From Alphaproteobacteria bacterium UBA1303 (GTDB lineage: Bacteria > Pseudomonadota > Alphaproteobacteria > Micropepsales > Micropepsaceae): DNA of 35,295 nucleotides. The translations under genes were made by a program, and so were the position numbers. This document shows positions 7,976 through 16,835 of this stretch, piece by piece; position 1 is the stretch's first letter; every line of letters begins with the position of its first letter. The notes under the pieces are model-generated. The model ran no database searches. It saw only the letters and a list, made by a program, of their open reading frames with translations, and had not been told where the DNA came from. The stretch lies in NCBI GenBank assembly GCA_002307315.1, contig DBTZ01000070.1, positions 1-35,295 of the forward strand. Direction: 5' to 3'.

Positions 7976-10900
7976 TCAGTTCGTCTTGGCGGTAATGCCG
8001 ATGTTGAACACCCGGCCATACACGTCATACGTCTCCGGCAAAGTATTGTCGTAGCTGGCGGAGTCGCCGAGGATCGGGGGATCCTTGTCGAACAGATTGC
8101 TGATGCCGCCGAAGACCTGGATTTTGTCGTTTATGTCGTAAGTGGCCGACAGGTCGAAGTAGTGCATCGCCGGCAGCACCCCGCGGGTATAGTTCGCAAG
8201 GGAGTCGGTAAGACCGTCCATGATATTATACCGGTAATTGCCGTTGAACATCGAACTGATGAAGCGGTGGCGCAGGCTGAGCGAAAGCGGCCCATCCTGC
8301 CAGGTATAACGGGTGACGCCCTTCCATCTCGGCGTCCCATACGTGCCGGCGCCGTTGGACCTATCGGCCATATCGTCCTGATCGGAAATCGAGACGCTTT
8401 CCAGGATCCAGGTCCACGAAGTCTGAATGTTAACGGTGCTCTCGCTTCCGAACAAACCCCAGTCGACGTTGAACGAATACTGGGCTTCCAAATCGATGCC
8501 TTGGTTCTTTATCGCGGCAATATTGGCGTTGCCGGTCGAGACATAGCCGTCACCGTTGAGGGTGCCGTTGGCATCGCGATGGATCGCTTGGCAATAGGCG
8601 CTGTTGATGTCCTGAACGTCGTAATAGCACGTCGACAGAACGCCGCCGAGACCGCCGGCGAGCGAGCCGATCGCATCCTTTACGTAGATGCTGTAGAAGT
8701 CGACGCTGGTGACCAAGCCCGGCACCCACTCCGGCGTGTACACGGCGCCGAGTGTGATGGTATCCGCGCGTTCCGGCTTGAGGTCCTCGTTGCCGCCGGA
8801 GACATACGCGAGTAAATCGTTGGTCCCCTGCACCGCAGAGGTGAACACGTCACCCGCCGCCACGCCGCTTGCAATACACAGGGCCCTGACCGTCGCCGTC
8901 TGCCGCGAGGTGTTCTTTATACCGCAGGGGTCAGCGGTTCCGCTGGCCTTGTTGGTCGCCGACCCGCCATATAGATCGGCAACGTTAGGCGCACGAATGG
9001 CATGCTGGAACTGGCCGCGCAGGTTCAAGTCGTCGAACATCCGCCAGTCGGAACCTGCGGAATAGGTCCACACCCCGCGCGCTCCTGCAATATTGTAGCT
9101 GGAATAGCGAACGGCGCTGTTGACGGTGAGTTTTTTGACAAGCGGCAGATCGGATAGAACCGGTATGCGCACTTCGCCGAACAACTCGCGCACGCTGACG
9201 CTGCCGTCGGTGGCCGTAGATGAGTTGAGGCCGGCGACGTCGCCCGACATGGTGTATTTATCGGGAATGTAATCGGCATGGTAATACCGCCACTCGGTGC
9301 CGACCACGAAGTCGAGCGGTCCGGCCGGCAGGTTCAAAGCGGAACCGCTAAAGCTGGCCACGACGTTCTGCATTTCTGCGTGGGTCTGAACCGTCGACCC
9401 GATGGTGATGGCGGCAATGCACTCGTCGGACATGTTCTGGCCGAAGATGTTGCAAACCGGATCCGCACCGTTCTGCGACAACAGCGCCTTTTGGAACGCG
9501 CTCTTGGAAATGCTGCCGCCTTGCGTATCGGTCTCGTCGGTACGCGAGAAGGAGTAGTAGACGTCGTATTTCAGGTCTTGCAGATAGTCGGTAAACGCAT
9601 TGCCGAGATCGCCGCGGAAACCGCCGGCAAACCGCCACGCCACGCGCTTGGCGGCGTTGCGCCGATATCCGTTTTCGACCAGACGCCGAGTCAGGGTAAT
9701 CGCTGCGATGCCGTCGTTTGCCGTGGTGGTGAAAGTGCTCGTGCCGGCGGTTACCGTCTTCGTGGTAGTTTCCTGACTATCGAGGTAAGCCAGAACGCTC
9801 TGCAGCTGGGTGCTGAGATAGGGGTTGTCGGCATCGACCAAAAACGTTCCGCTGATGCCGCCAGGCGTCAACTGCGCATTGACGGTATTGCTGCTGAAAT
9901 GAAATTCGGCATAACCGGTCATTTGCGGCGAGAAGTCGTAGTGCGCGAAGGAGTTCATCATCCAGCGCTGCTGCGGCATCTGCATGTAGTTATCGGCGAT
10001 GAGATTGTAGACATCGGTAGTAGTATTACGGAGGCGTGCCGTCGTTCCCGCATCGTCGAAGGTGAACCCGTCCGAGGTTATCCCGGTAAGCCCGGCGGCG
10101 GTGTAAAGCGCCTTTAACGTCGAATCGGCGTTTGCGTAGGTGGTAATACCGTAGAACCCGCCGTTGGGGATGTTGGTGCTGCCGCCCTTGATCAAACCGT
10201 TTACGCCACCGGCTGCTACGCAGGCCGCGCCGGTGCTGACGCCGCTCAACGCGGTGCCGGCATGCGTGTACGAGAACGATTCTTTGGTCACGCAGCCGTC
10301 ACGATACTGCACCCCGGTAAACCCGCCGTGCTGGCCCTGGGTAAAGCCTTTCCGGCTCAAATAGTCGATGGCGAGGACGACGTTGCCGCGGTTGTTGGCG
10401 AAATTGCCGCCGATGGTCAGATCCAAATTGTAGATCGGCGTCGTTGTCGCCTGGTCGAATTTGTATTGCGCGGTCCCCGTCACCCCCTCGTAATTCTGCT
10501 TCATGATGAAGTTGATGACGCCGGCGATCGCATCCGAACCGTACACCGCGGACGAACCGCCGGTCACGACTTCGGTCCGCTCGATCAAGGCGGAAGGAAT
10601 GGTATTCAAGTCGGTGCTGAGGCTGGTGCCCTGGACGACGTAACGCCGGTTGTTGACCAACACCAAGGTGCGGGTGGCGCCAAGGCCATGCAGATTGGTG
10701 TAAGCGGCCCCGCCGTCGCCATTCGCCTGAATGGTGTTCGAAGAAGACGTACCTTCGCGTGCGCCGAGGAACTGCGGTGATACGCTGAGCAGTTGCTCGA
10801 CATTTATCGTGCCGGAGAACGTGATTTCATCGGAATCGATAACCGAAACCGGAGTCGGGGCATCGAAGCCGCGCGATTGCAGGCGGCTGCCGGTAACAAC

Positions 10901-11029
10901 CACCGTCTCGACCTGCGAGCTGTCCTGAGCGTAGGCGGTCGACGGAACACACAGGGCTAGGCCGACAATGGCAAGCGCCGTGCTACATAGTAAGCGATTA
11001 CGTTGATATGCGTGCGTAGTCCTAGGCAT
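7976..11029 (-). CDS. TonB-dependent outer-membrane receptor
   Basis: The 1017-residue protein has a Sec signal (hydrophobic stretch around residues 15-34, ending TAYAQ) and then the start of a plug domain: ETVVVTGSRLQ, TPVSVID, GTINVEQLL, GATRTLVLVNNRRYV, and RTEVVTGGSSAVYGSDAIAGVINFIMK. The beta-barrel follows, with RGQFQHAIRAPNVADLYGG in the middle and FGGISNLFDKDPP near the end. The plug resembles the alpha- and gammaproteobacterial receptors encoded beside carbohydrate genes. The role is energised uptake across the outer membrane, here probably of pectin oligosaccharides (inferred from context). The start at 11029 gives the signal peptide at the N-terminus and has a GGGAG sequence upstream. 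The open frame upstream to 11383 is AT-rich non-coding sequence. The usual terminal aromatic residue is absent: the protein ends ITAKTN. Confidence 0.92.
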   Translation of the reverse strand: MPRTTHAYQRNRLLCSTALAIVGLALCVPSTAYAQDSSQVETVVVTGSRLQSRGFDAPTPVSVIDSDEITFSGTINVEQLLSVSPQFLGAREGTSSSNTIQANGDGGAAYTNLHGLGATRTLVLVNNRRYVVQGTSLSTDLNTIPSALIERTEVVTGGSSAVYGSDAIAGVINFIMKQNYEGVTGTAQYKFDQATTTPIYNLDLTIGGNFANNRGNVVLAIDYLSRKGFTQGQHGGFTGVQYRDGCVTKESFSYTHAGTALSGVSTGAACVAAGGVNGLIKGGSTNIPNGGFYGITTYANADSTLKALYTAAGLTGITSDGFTFDDAGTTARLRNTTTDVYNLIADNYMQMPQQRWMMNSFAHYDFSPQMTGYAEFHFSSNTVNAQLTPGGISGTFLVDADNPYLSTQLQSVLAYLDSQETTTKTVTAGTSTFTTTANDGIAAITLTRRLVENGYRRNAAKRVAWRFAGGFRGDLGNAFTDYLQDLKYDVYYSFSRTDETDTQGGSISKSAFQKALLSQNGADPVCNIFGQNMSDECIAAITIGSTVQTHAEMQNVVASFSGSALNLPAGPLDFVVGTEWRYYHADYIPDKYTMSGDVAGLNSSTATDGSVSVRELFGEVRIPVLSDLPLVKKLTVNSAVRYSSYNIAGARGVWTYSAGSDWRMFDDLNLRGQFQHAIRAPNVADLYGGSATNKASGTADPCGIKNTSRQTATVRALCIASGVAAGDVFTSAVQGTNDLLAYVSGGNEDLKPERADTITLGAVYTPEWVPGLVTSVDFYSIYVKDAIGSLAGGLGGVLSTCYYDVQDINSAYCQAIHRDANGTLNGDGYVSTGNANIAAIKNQGIDLEAQYSFNVDWGLFGSESTVNIQTSWTWILESVSISDQDDMADRSNGAGTYGTPRWKGVTRYTWQDGPLSLSLRHRFISSMFNGNYRYNIMDGLTDSLANYTRGVLPAMHYFDLSATYDINDKIQVFGGISNLFDKDPPILGDSASYDNTLPETYDVYGRVFNIGITAKTN

Positions 11030-11400
11030 TCTCGTTATCTCCCTCTTTTCTTTGTCACGTTCGTAAGCATGAGAACGGGTTGGAAACGGCAATATGCAGG
11101 CAAGAGCGTCTTCCTCTTTTACCCAGAGCCGCGTCACCAAAACTTCTCCAAAATCGATCACAAATCGATGCGATGTGATCATATTAGAGTGATTGTTATC
11201 ATAGCTGCGTGATATTGTGAACAATAAAAAATAATTTGATTGTAAATGATAATTATTCGCATTAAATGTAGAGACCGTCCGCTTGCCGCTCGAACCCCTT
11301 TTTCTATACGAAAAACAAGAGCGGCTGCCGTTGATGTAGCCACAGCCCCCCCTCGGTGCCGAAAGCACGTCCCGGCCTATCATTCGGGGTGCTCTAAAAT
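11030..11400. promoter_or_regulatory. AT-rich upstream region of the TonB receptor, with candidate operators
   Basis: This 371-bp stretch has no gene. It is markedly AT-rich at 11150-11265. It contains an inverted repeat GATCACA (11156-11162) / TGTGATC (11174-11180) and a second short dyad ATTGT-GA-ACAAT near 11215. At 11242-11260 lies a sequence with about 14 of 19 matches to the Fur consensus. Promoter boxes for the receptor are expected here but I could not choose a single pair. The segment next to 11400 has GCTCTAAAA, which resembles only the end of the dispersed repeat. Confidence 0.5.
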
Positions 11401-14400
11401 TTATTTCGCTATCGCGTTTTTTTGCAACACCCGAACCGGGCCGCGAAGCCCCGAAAGCCGTAACGGCGCATCGGGACGATAGGTCGGGATGATCGTGAAG
11501 GTATACCGCCGAGCGGATTCCTGCGCATCGCCGATCAGCCGGTTGACCCAGAGATTGGCGACTTTGATCCTCACGATGTTTTTACCGGGCCTTGCGATGT
11601 CGGTGATATCAAGTCGATAAGGCGGTGTCCAAACGGTACCGGCCGGTTTGCCGTTGAGCGAAACCTCGGCAATTTCCCGTACATCGCCAAGATCGAGCAA
11701 CAGTCTATTGCCCGATTGAAAAGCGGCTCGGGAAAGCTCGAATGTCTTGGTGTAATCGGCAACACCGGAAAAATACTTCACTCCTTCGATGTCGCTGTCG
11801 TTCCACCAGGCAAGCGCGTTACGGACGAGACGCGACGGCGCTCCGCGGTTCGGCTGAAATGCGAGGCTCCACGGCCCAGTTAACGTCGCCGCCACGGTTT
11901 CCACCGGCGGCACGGCGACCGTAGACACCCCCCGCTTGCGAAAGACGACAAAACGCGAGCCGTAAGCGGGCAAGGACAAAGCCACTTCGGTGCGGCCGTC
12001 GGCAACGGAGGCATTTGCCGTTATCGTTTCTCCGGTAACCGGGTTCCAGAGTTCCGGCCGATAGCCGCCGACCCGAAATGCCGCATCGAAGCTCTGCGGA
12101 CGATCGCGGCGATTGCTGATGAAATAGAGCTCGCCGTCCGCAAGCTTGCGATGAATATAGAGGATCTCGCTGTCGGCTTGCGGCTTGGCGTAATCGAAAT
12201 CCGGCGGCAAGTGCAAAGCGCCGAACGCATCGACGAGCGAGCCGGTAGAAAACACTTTGCCTTTACCTACGCTGCGTTCGCCTGCACCCGCGCCTTTGCC
12301 GAACACGGCGTCCGCCTCGATAGAAAAGGCGGCCGCATCGTCGGCAAGGCTCGGCGATCCGACTGGTCGTTTGCCGACAATCACCGCTCCGGCTTCCGCC
12401 AAAGCGCGGACCTTTCGTAAAACCGTCAGCGTCATCATCCGGCTGCTGCCGCCGAGATATAGTACCCGGTAGCGCATTCCCGACGGCGTCGTCAGCATAC
12501 CGTCTTCGACGCGCAAGCGACCGAGCAAAGCATCGGTATTGAAAAAATCGAAGGCGTACCCTTGCGGCACGTCGTCGACGCGTCGATTGCCCCACAGGCT
12601 GGTGATCGGCGCTTCCTCGCCGTAAAAGTATGCGATATCGGCGGCAAAGCGCCCCTGCTGCAACAAATAGGAACAGCGGGCGATGTAGTCGAGCCACGGC
12701 TTGGCCATTTCGGCCCAGCTTTCGTGCCGATTGAAAAACTGCCCATAACCGAACAAAGACAATCCCGGCGCCTTCTCCACCGGCTGATGTACCGACGTGT
12801 GCATATAGACAAGGTTGGCGCCGCGCACGAATTCCATATCGATATAGGGCTTCAGTCCTCGCGGCCCCCATGCCCAAGGCTGCAAATCGGAAGTCAGCGA
12901 TTCGACGCCGACCAAGTTCTGCCCATAGATATGCGCCACCGACGCGGCGCCGAGCACATCGGCTTCATAGGTCAGTGAAGCGGGAAATTTTTCGGTGTCA
13001 TAGGTCCACAACGCCCCCATCGGAATATCGAAATAACGGCGCATCGCCATGTCGTCACCGAAGGTGGGACGATGATCCTCCAGCGCCTCACCCTGACTCT
13101 TCAGGCCGCGGGCGCGGGCCACCTCGGCAACGGTGCCGTAATGATTTTCGGCGAAAAGTTCCCCCACCGTCTTGCGAAAATCCCACAGGAACCTGTCGCT
13201 GTCGGCCGGGCTGTTCACCGCCGCCCCGGTCAGCGCCGGAAGATACGGCGTCGGATCGTAGCCGCGCCGTCGCTTGAATTCGGACAGCATGTTTTCGGTC
13301 CAGTTTTGCTGGCCGACTTCCGAACTGCCGATTTCGAGCGTGGTAAGGCCGGATTTCCCGAACCGCGCGGCCCCGACCGTCTTGGCGTAGATATCGAGGA
13401 ACGTATTGAGATAGGCCCGGACATGACTAGCGTCGAGCTTATCGACCTCGAGACCGGTCGCTTCGGGCGGCGCCGGATGATTTTCGGCCCCGGTTAGCGA
13501 ATATCCCAGCCGCATCACCGTCCAACGTCCCGGCGGCGGCGTCCATTTGAGTGTTCCGTCCGCCTTCATCCGATCGTCAAGCACTATCACCTTGGCCGGA
13601 TCAATCGCACTGCCGGATGCAAATGCCGTCGTGCCGGCGATGGCGTAGAAATCCCGCGGCGGCGCGGCGAACATCGCCTTCTTCTCGAATTCATGCACCG
13701 TAGCGGTGGCGCGAAAACGAAGTTCGTTCACTTGATAGACCCGAGGGACACCGGAACCGCCCAGAAGAGGGTTGGCGGTGGCCTGAGTGGCCGAACGCGG
13801 CGGAACCGCGCCCGGCGCCGCCGACGCCGTCGGTCTTAAGCTGCGCGGCAGCGGCGCCGCCGGTTGCAGCACCAGACGGAAATACCGGGCCGTCACCGGA
13901 GCAAACGACACGGTTTGCTCGCCGATCTGGAACCGTTGTAACTGCGCCACCTCGGGAAAAACGGCAACCGGCCGCCACGTATTTCCGTCGTCGCTTGACT
14001 CGATCTCCGCGCGGTAGCCGAGCGACGGCGCGACTTCCATGCCGAGGGTAACCCCCTGCATCGTCACCTTTTTACTATAGGATACCTGCAGCCATACCAC
14101 GCCGTCGGCGTTCGCCGCGGCAAGCTTTGTTCCGTCGGTCAAATCACCGTTGGTGAGCGCTTTCGCGCTTAAAACGCCGACGTTGGACAGCATCTCGACC
14201 GGCTGCGGCTCTCTCTCCGGGGTCGGATAGGCGATGACGATGCTGTCGCGATAGAAATGCAGCGCCGCCGTCTTCGCCGTCGGTTTCTCCGATCCTGCCA
14301 TTTTGGCATTCTGCAAGGGCCCGATGTTCGACGGCGGTTGCGGGACGATGCCGACAAACGGCTTGCCGCCGACGATCTCGATCTTGCTCCACACCAGCTT

Positions 14401-14853
14401 TTTCATCGCCGCCTGCGGCGCGACCCACGGACCGCCGGTCATGCTCCAACCCGGCGCCGCATCGATGCCGAGGTCCATATGGTTTTCCGCCGCCAGATCG
14501 GCGGCATGGCGGAAGGCGTCCTGCCATTCCGGGGACATGTAGGCCAACCGATGGTCGACCACTTGGGGGGTATCGATTGCCGCATCGGCAGTCATCATCC
14601 CGGCGATGCCGACGCGATTCATCCATTCCAGATCGCGCGAAATGCCGTCTTTGGTGACATTGCCGTTCATCCAAGGCCAGAAGACCCGCGGGTGGACGGA
14701 AACCGGCGGCGTTCGAAACCCCGCTAACACATCATCGTGAGCGGCAGAGGTGCCGGCAAGCGCTCCGACACACAGCATCGTGCCGAACAGCAAGTACAGC
14801 GGTTTTGCCAGACGGCCCTTACCGTACCTTTTGCCAAGACCTGACCGGTTCAT
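11401..14853 (-). CDS. GH106 alpha-L-rhamnosidase (first copy), Sec-exported
   Basis: The enzyme should release terminal alpha-L-rhamnose from rhamnogalacturonan or similar oligosaccharides in the periplasm. Of 1150 residues, the first ~38 form a Sec signal (basic start, then LLFGTMLCVGALAGTSAA). GH106 landmarks follow in order: VFWPWMNGNVTKDGI (about 57-71), APGWSMTGGPWV (133-144), IGSSEVGQQNW (508-518), GYDPTPYLPALTG (531-543) and SQGEALEDH with E589. A C-terminal beta-sandwich has LLLDLGDVREIAEVSLNGK and ANLWVNRLIGD. Which glutamates are catalytic is not settled from sequence alone. I chose the ATG at 14853 because AGGTG precedes it; the frame extends to 14871 into a hairpin. The gene lies upstream of the TonB receptor on the same strand but 371 bp away. 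Confidence 0.92.
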   Translation of the reverse strand: MNRSGLGKRYGKGRLAKPLYLLFGTMLCVGALAGTSAAHDDVLAGFRTPPVSVHPRVFWPWMNGNVTKDGISRDLEWMNRVGIAGMMTADAAIDTPQVVDHRLAYMSPEWQDAFRHAADLAAENHMDLGIDAAPGWSMTGGPWVAPQAAMKKLVWSKIEIVGGKPFVGIVPQPPSNIGPLQNAKMAGSEKPTAKTAALHFYRDSIVIAYPTPEREPQPVEMLSNVGVLSAKALTNGDLTDGTKLAAANADGVVWLQVSYSKKVTMQGVTLGMEVAPSLGYRAEIESSDDGNTWRPVAVFPEVAQLQRFQIGEQTVSFAPVTARYFRLVLQPAAPLPRSLRPTASAAPGAVPPRSATQATANPLLGGSGVPRVYQVNELRFRATATVHEFEKKAMFAAPPRDFYAIAGTTAFASGSAIDPAKVIVLDDRMKADGTLKWTPPPGRWTVMRLGYSLTGAENHPAPPEATGLEVDKLDASHVRAYLNTFLDIYAKTVGAARFGKSGLTTLEIGSSEVGQQNWTENMLSEFKRRRGYDPTPYLPALTGAAVNSPADSDRFLWDFRKTVGELFAENHYGTVAEVARARGLKSQGEALEDHRPTFGDDMAMRRYFDIPMGALWTYDTEKFPASLTYEADVLGAASVAHIYGQNLVGVESLTSDLQPWAWGPRGLKPYIDMEFVRGANLVYMHTSVHQPVEKAPGLSLFGYGQFFNRHESWAEMAKPWLDYIARCSYLLQQGRFAADIAYFYGEEAPITSLWGNRRVDDVPQGYAFDFFNTDALLGRLRVEDGMLTTPSGMRYRVLYLGGSSRMMTLTVLRKVRALAEAGAVIVGKRPVGSPSLADDAAAFSIEADAVFGKGAGAGERSVGKGKVFSTGSLVDAFGALHLPPDFDYAKPQADSEILYIHRKLADGELYFISNRRDRPQSFDAAFRVGGYRPELWNPVTGETITANASVADGRTEVALSLPAYGSRFVVFRKRGVSTVAVPPVETVAATLTGPWSLAFQPNRGAPSRLVRNALAWWNDSDIEGVKYFSGVADYTKTFELSRAAFQSGNRLLLDLGDVREIAEVSLNGKPAGTVWTPPYRLDITDIARPGKNIVRIKVANLWVNRLIGDAQESARRYTFTIIPTYRPDAPLRLSGLRGPVRVLQKNAIAK

Positions 14854-14865
14854 TTCGCACACCTG

Positions 14866-14903
14866 GAGCATTTCACTGTTTAACGAACAACACTGAAATG
14901 CTC
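14866..14903. repeat. Hairpin GAGCATTTCA / TGAAATGCTC
   Basis: Ten-base perfect arms (14866-14875 and 14894-14903) enclose 18 bases. It directly adjoins, and slightly overlaps, repeat copy B. It lies just in front of the GH106 ATG on the minus strand, so it would be in or near that leader. Such GAGCATTTC hairpins recur between genes in alphaproteobacteria. Confidence 0.65.
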
Positions 14904-14968
14904 TAACTCCTTATTTTGTCGCGCTTCATACCAGAAAACCGGATTCCACTTTTCTGTGAAGCGCTCTA
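14900..14968 (+). repeat. 69-bp GCTCTA-bounded hairpin repeat, copy B
   Basis: It shares its GCTCTA ends, a TTTTGTCGC segment and the AAAACCGGATTCCACTTTT core with copy A. The stem sequences are replaced by new complementary ones: GCGCTTCA (14921-14928) with TGAAGCGC (14957-14964), and CAGAAAA (14932-14938) with TTTTCTG (14950-14956). The preserved pairing with changed bases shows that the fold, not the sequence, is conserved. Confidence 0.7.
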
Positions 14969-15186
14969 AACGTTATTTCGCGTCGGACAAAAACGGCGGC
15001 ACGATGCCTGAGGAGGAGGGCGCTGGCATCGTACCGCCATTTGGCGTCATCGTGTATGCGCGCACAACGACATGTGCATTACAAACCAAATATGCTACAA
15101 AAGCAATCATCTTTGATCATTATGTGATACAAACATCGCTGTACTGCCTGCGGCACAACCGCCTGCATCGAGGAGACAACCGCACC

Positions 15187-16752
15187 GTGTTTACGATCCC
15201 CCGCCGAAATTTTCTAACCGGAGCCGGAATTGCTCTACTTCCCGGCCTGGCGCCCAATGCTTTCGCCGGCGTTATCGACGTTTTCAACGTTCGCGACTAT
15301 GGCGCAAAAGGCGACGCCGTCTCGCTCGACACAAACGCCCTCCAACGCGCCATAGATGCGGCAGCAAATATCGGCGGTGGAACGGTTTTTCTGCCGCAAG
15401 GGCGCTATTTGAGTTTCTCGATCCACCTGCACAGCCGCATCACGCTGCTGTTTGCATCCGGCGCGGTTCTGGTTGCCGCCGATCCGGCCCGGCATGGCGG
15501 AAGTTACGACCCGCCGGAGCCGAACCCTTACGATACCTACCAGGATTACGGCCACAGCTATTTCCACAACAGCCTGATCTGGGGCGAAAACATCGAAGAC
15601 ATCGCCATCCTCGGCCCGGGACTGATCGACGGTATCGGTCTGACCAACGAAAGCCCCGGAGCGCCCTGGTCGATCGGCATCGGCCGCAACCTGCCGCCCA
15701 GCCCGCAGCGGGACATGGCGGTCGCCGAGCACGAAGCGGCCGTCAAGAAGATGTACGGCCTCGGAAATAAGGCAATCGCTCTCAAGAACGTCCGCAACGT
15801 GACTATGCGCGATTTTTCGATCTTGCGCGGCGGACATTTCGGCGTCATCGCCACCGGTGTCGACAACCTCACCATGGACAATCTCAAGATAGACACCAAT
15901 CGCGACGGTATCGACCTTGATGTCGTACGTAATGCGCGCCTGTCCAACCTGTCGGTCAATGCGCCGACCGACGATGCCATTGTGTTGAAAAGCAGCTACG
16001 CACTGGGCGCGGTGCGGCCGACCGAAAATGTCACCATCACCAATTGCTTCGTTTCCGGCTACGACCTCGGCACCATGCTCGACGGTAGCTGCCGCAAGAG
16101 CGTACTGAAAAATCTCGAACCTCACCTGACCAGCGGCCGCATAAAGCTAGGCACCGAATCGACCGGCGGCTACCGCAACATTGCAATCTCCAATTGTGTG
16201 TTCGATTGCTGCAACGGTCTGGCGCTGGAAAGCGTCGACGGCGCCGCGCTGGAAGACGTCGTAGTGGACAATCTGGTGATGCGCGATCTGACCGTGCCGC
16301 CGATTTTTATCCGTCTCGGTGACCGGCGACGGGCACCCAAAGGTGCGCCGATGGCGACATTACGCCGCGTATCCATCAGCAACATCGATGCCACCGTCGC
16401 CGACCGGCGCTACGCCTCGATTGTCACCGGCGTCCCCGGCGGCTTGGTTGAGGACGTCAGTATCGACGGTCTGCGCGTTTTGCATCAAGGGCGCGGCACC
16501 AAAGAGGATGCCGGCCGCCGGCTTGCAGAAGCGGTGGAAGCCTATCCCGACCCCGACATGTTCGGCATCACCCCGTCGTGGGGCTTGTACTTGCGGCATA
16601 TCCGCGGACTGAGATTGCGCGACATCGAAATGTCGGTGCTGGCGGCGGATGCGCGGCCGGCGGCGGTCAAGACCGACATTGCGGGCTTACGCTGCCGTGA
16701 CGTCTTCGCCTCGTCTCATCCGGCAGCGGCGCTCAAACCGCTACGGATTTAG
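15187..16752 (+). CDS. GH28-family pectin hydrolase (first copy), Tat-exported
   Basis: The protein should hydrolyse alpha-galacturonosidic bonds in homogalacturonan or rhamnogalacturonan. The 521-residue protein starts with a clear Tat signal (PRRNFLTGAGIALLPG). It then has the parallel beta-helix opening VFNVRDYGAKGDAVSLDTNALQRAI, with many GGGTV and N-ITI turns. Active-site matches are NRDGID (238-243), TDDAIVLKSS (261-270, D262/D263) and GRIKLGTES (RIK 318-320). The canonical GHG between DD and RIK is not visible; GTMLDG stands at that place. A GGHFG motif occurs earlier (215-219). This divergent set suggests a rhamnogalacturonan- rather than polygalacturonan-acting branch. I chose GTG 15187 because GAGGAG precedes it and the Tat motif lies at once downstream. 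The frame is open back to 14956. Confidence 0.87.
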   Translation: MFTIPRRNFLTGAGIALLPGLAPNAFAGVIDVFNVRDYGAKGDAVSLDTNALQRAIDAAANIGGGTVFLPQGRYLSFSIHLHSRITLLFASGAVLVAADPARHGGSYDPPEPNPYDTYQDYGHSYFHNSLIWGENIEDIAILGPGLIDGIGLTNESPGAPWSIGIGRNLPPSPQRDMAVAEHEAAVKKMYGLGNKAIALKNVRNVTMRDFSILRGGHFGVIATGVDNLTMDNLKIDTNRDGIDLDVVRNARLSNLSVNAPTDDAIVLKSSYALGAVRPTENVTITNCFVSGYDLGTMLDGSCRKSVLKNLEPHLTSGRIKLGTESTGGYRNIAISNCVFDCCNGLALESVDGAALEDVVVDNLVMRDLTVPPIFIRLGDRRRAPKGAPMATLRRVSISNIDATVADRRYASIVTGVPGGLVEDVSIDGLRVLHQGRGTKEDAGRRLAEAVEAYPDPDMFGITPSWGLYLRHIRGLRLRDIEMSVLAADARPAAVKTDIAGLRCRDVFASSHPAAALKPLRI

Positions 16753-16757
16753 GTGCC

Positions 16758-16798
16758 TGTGAAAAAGTCCCTCGCTACGCTCGGTGTACTTTTTCACA
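16758..16798. terminator. Bidirectional terminator hairpin between convergent genes
   Basis: Perfect 11-base arms (16758-16768 TGTGAAAAAGT and 16788-16798) enclose 19 bases. The arms contain A5 and T5, so both strands have a T-run in the descending arm. It lies six bases after the GH28 stop and 38 bp beyond the regulator stop, exactly between converging genes. Confidence 0.8.
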
Positions 16799-16835
16799 AT
16801 TGAACATAAGGAAAAACTCGCTTGGGGCGGCCGCT

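Larger units (their letters stand above)
14854..15186. promoter_or_regulatory. Divergent control region between GH106 and GH28 genes
   Basis: This 333-bp region drives two divergent genes. The left part is hairpin and repeat DNA (14866-14968). The right part is AT-rich. It contains CAATCATCTTTGATCA at 15104-15119, which weakly resembles the candidate rhamnose operator, and a GAGGAG ribosome site before the GH28 GTG at 15187. The open frame from 14956 crosses the repeat, so I do not treat it as coding. No clear promoter pair was identified. Confidence 0.45.

Noticed and set aside
14956..15186. N-terminal extension of the first GH28
   Set aside because: It would place 77 residues encoded partly by the dispersed repeat before the Tat signal, which must be N-terminal.
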